Origin: Pseudomonadales bacterium
Lineage (GTDB): Bacteria; Pseudomonadota; Gammaproteobacteria; Pseudomonadales; UBA7239
Reading direction: 5' to 3'
Length of the DNA stretch: 64,000 bases
NCBI GenBank assembly: GCA_028280345.1
Contig: JANQLY010000003.1
Span: 104,495-168,494 of the forward strand
A model generated the notes under the pieces. The model made no database searches and had not been told where the DNA came from. It saw only the letters and a list, made by a program, of their open reading frames with translations. Made by a program: the position numbers and the translations under genes. Below are positions 63,556 through 64,000 of this stretch, piece by piece; the first letter of the stretch is position 1, and each line of letters begins with the position of its first letter.

Positions 63556-63726
63556 ATGAAACTACATCAATTAAAAAACATCTACGAATACGCTCTACAA
63601 AATATCCTTCCAGATGCGGACAGAGAATACGGTTACAGTTTGCTCTATTATCCAGCCTTGATCCTCACCCGCTTTGCTCTACGCTGTGAGCTGTTGAGTG
63701 TATTGTCGTTAAAACTGCTCTTATAA
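63556..63726 (+). pseudogene. Short remnant of the RHS lipoprotein leader (56 codons)
   Basis: ATG 63556 opens 56 codons ending in TAA at 63724-63726. The N-terminus (MKLHQLKN, NILPDADREY) matches that of the RHS lipoprotein (MKLQIISK, NILPRADRKY), with DNA similarity over AAAATATCCTTCC and TGCGGACAGA. The lipobox and everything downstream are absent, so it looks like the stub of a second copy left after a deletion or tip exchange; a functional peptide is less likely. Confidence 0.55.
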
Positions 63727-63781
63727 CATTTTATTGAAGTGTACAGAATACAAAGGTTGTACTTTGCTTAAAGTGTGGAAA

Positions 63782-63858
63782 TGGTCGGAGCGAGAGGATT
63801 CGAACCTCCGACCCCCTCGTCCCGAACGAGGTGCGCTACCAGGCTGCGCTACACTCCG
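63782..63858 (-). tRNA. tRNA-Pro (anticodon CGG)
   Basis: Read on the minus strand, the sequence folds into a 77-nt cloverleaf with encoded CCA. CGGAGTG pairs with CGCTCCG in the acceptor stem, the anticodon stem CCTCG/CGAGG surrounds TTCGGGA with anticodon CGG, and the T-loop contains GGTTCGAATCC. It sits next to the A/T-rich cassette. The last 142 bp of the window, upstream of the tRNA, show no gene and only an A/T- and G/C-mixed promoter region. Confidence 0.95.
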
Positions 63859-64000
63859 ACTAGGGCTGACCCGGCCTGATCCTGTTTGGGTCCGCCAAGC
63901 GCATTGGACCGTGTGGCAACACGCTTTGTGGGTGGTGTCAGTAATCCGGAATTCGGGCGGCGTCAAGTCAAGATTGGCCCCGCCCAGCCTTTGCCCGGCA

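Noticed and set aside
63721..63966. 81-codon minus-strand ORF over the tRNA
   Set aside because: It runs through the tRNA-Pro gene and has no protein features.

Overview
The window looks like a chromosomal segment of a marine-type gammaproteobacterium, probably from the Cellvibrionales/Pseudomonadales side. The reasons are the guaB-guaA-tadA and metG-rsxABCDGE neighbourhoods, the Rnf/Rsx gene order, a sigma-32-type heat-shock promoter, Fur-like and CRP-like sites, and the many exported proteins of low conservation. These assignments come from reading the sequence and recalling families; no database search was run.

Layout. 1-3.8 kb: end of guaB, guaA and tadA, with two large hairpin-forming copies of an intergenic repeat. 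3.8-9.8 kb (minus strand): a complete Rsx/Rnf electron-transport operon rsxA-B-C-D-G-E. 10-17 kb: metG (minus), then hsp20, dcd, a DUF502 membrane protein and an RND/MMPL exporter fused to a cyclic-nucleotide-binding domain. 18-35.5 kb: the most unusual part, a four-gene cassette present twice in the same order. Each copy encodes a polytopic membrane protein with a C-terminal TPR-like tail (candidate GT-C glycosyltransferase), a beta-propeller glutaminyl cyclase, an exported 17-residue-repeat fibre with a self-cleaving S74 chaperone tail, and an exported beta-strand/FG-GAP-like repeat protein. Between the copies lie a TMTC-like membrane TPR protein (minus) and a polyprenyl-phosphate sugar synthase-like GT2 (plus). 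In both copies the predicted mature cyclase and the predicted mature fibre begin with Gln, whereas the other predicted exported proteins in the window do not. This suggests a dedicated N-terminal pyroglutamate system for a surface fibre, perhaps also glycosylated.

35.6-39.4 kb: a Fur-box-preceded imelysin gene, a diheme DUF1111 oxidoreductase and an enoyl-CoA hydratase. 39.5-49.9 kb (minus): five genes encoding a radical-SAM protein with its SPASM-like segment placed before the core, an outer-membrane barrel, a lipoprotein, a GH2 glycosidase with C-terminal membrane helices and a 1660-residue multi-sensor membrane protein. 50.2-54 kb: a PilZ-like/DUF1631/GGDEF/EAL protein with degenerate catalytic motifs. 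54.2-56.8 kb: a possible 40-residue membrane peptide, then an exported beta-helix protein coupled to a diheme cytochrome c. 57-63.7 kb: a two-gene RHS system whose second part is a lipoprotein, followed by an AT-rich tip cassette with a small orphan gene, an AAA ATPase and a remnant of the RHS lipoprotein leader. A tRNA-Pro(CGG) closes the window.

The first 17 kb is ordinary core genome. The rest is largely cell-envelope and accessory material in which the genes appear to work as small local modules: cyclase with fibre, sugar donor with GT-C enzyme, and RHS shell with lipoprotein tip and possible immunity gene.
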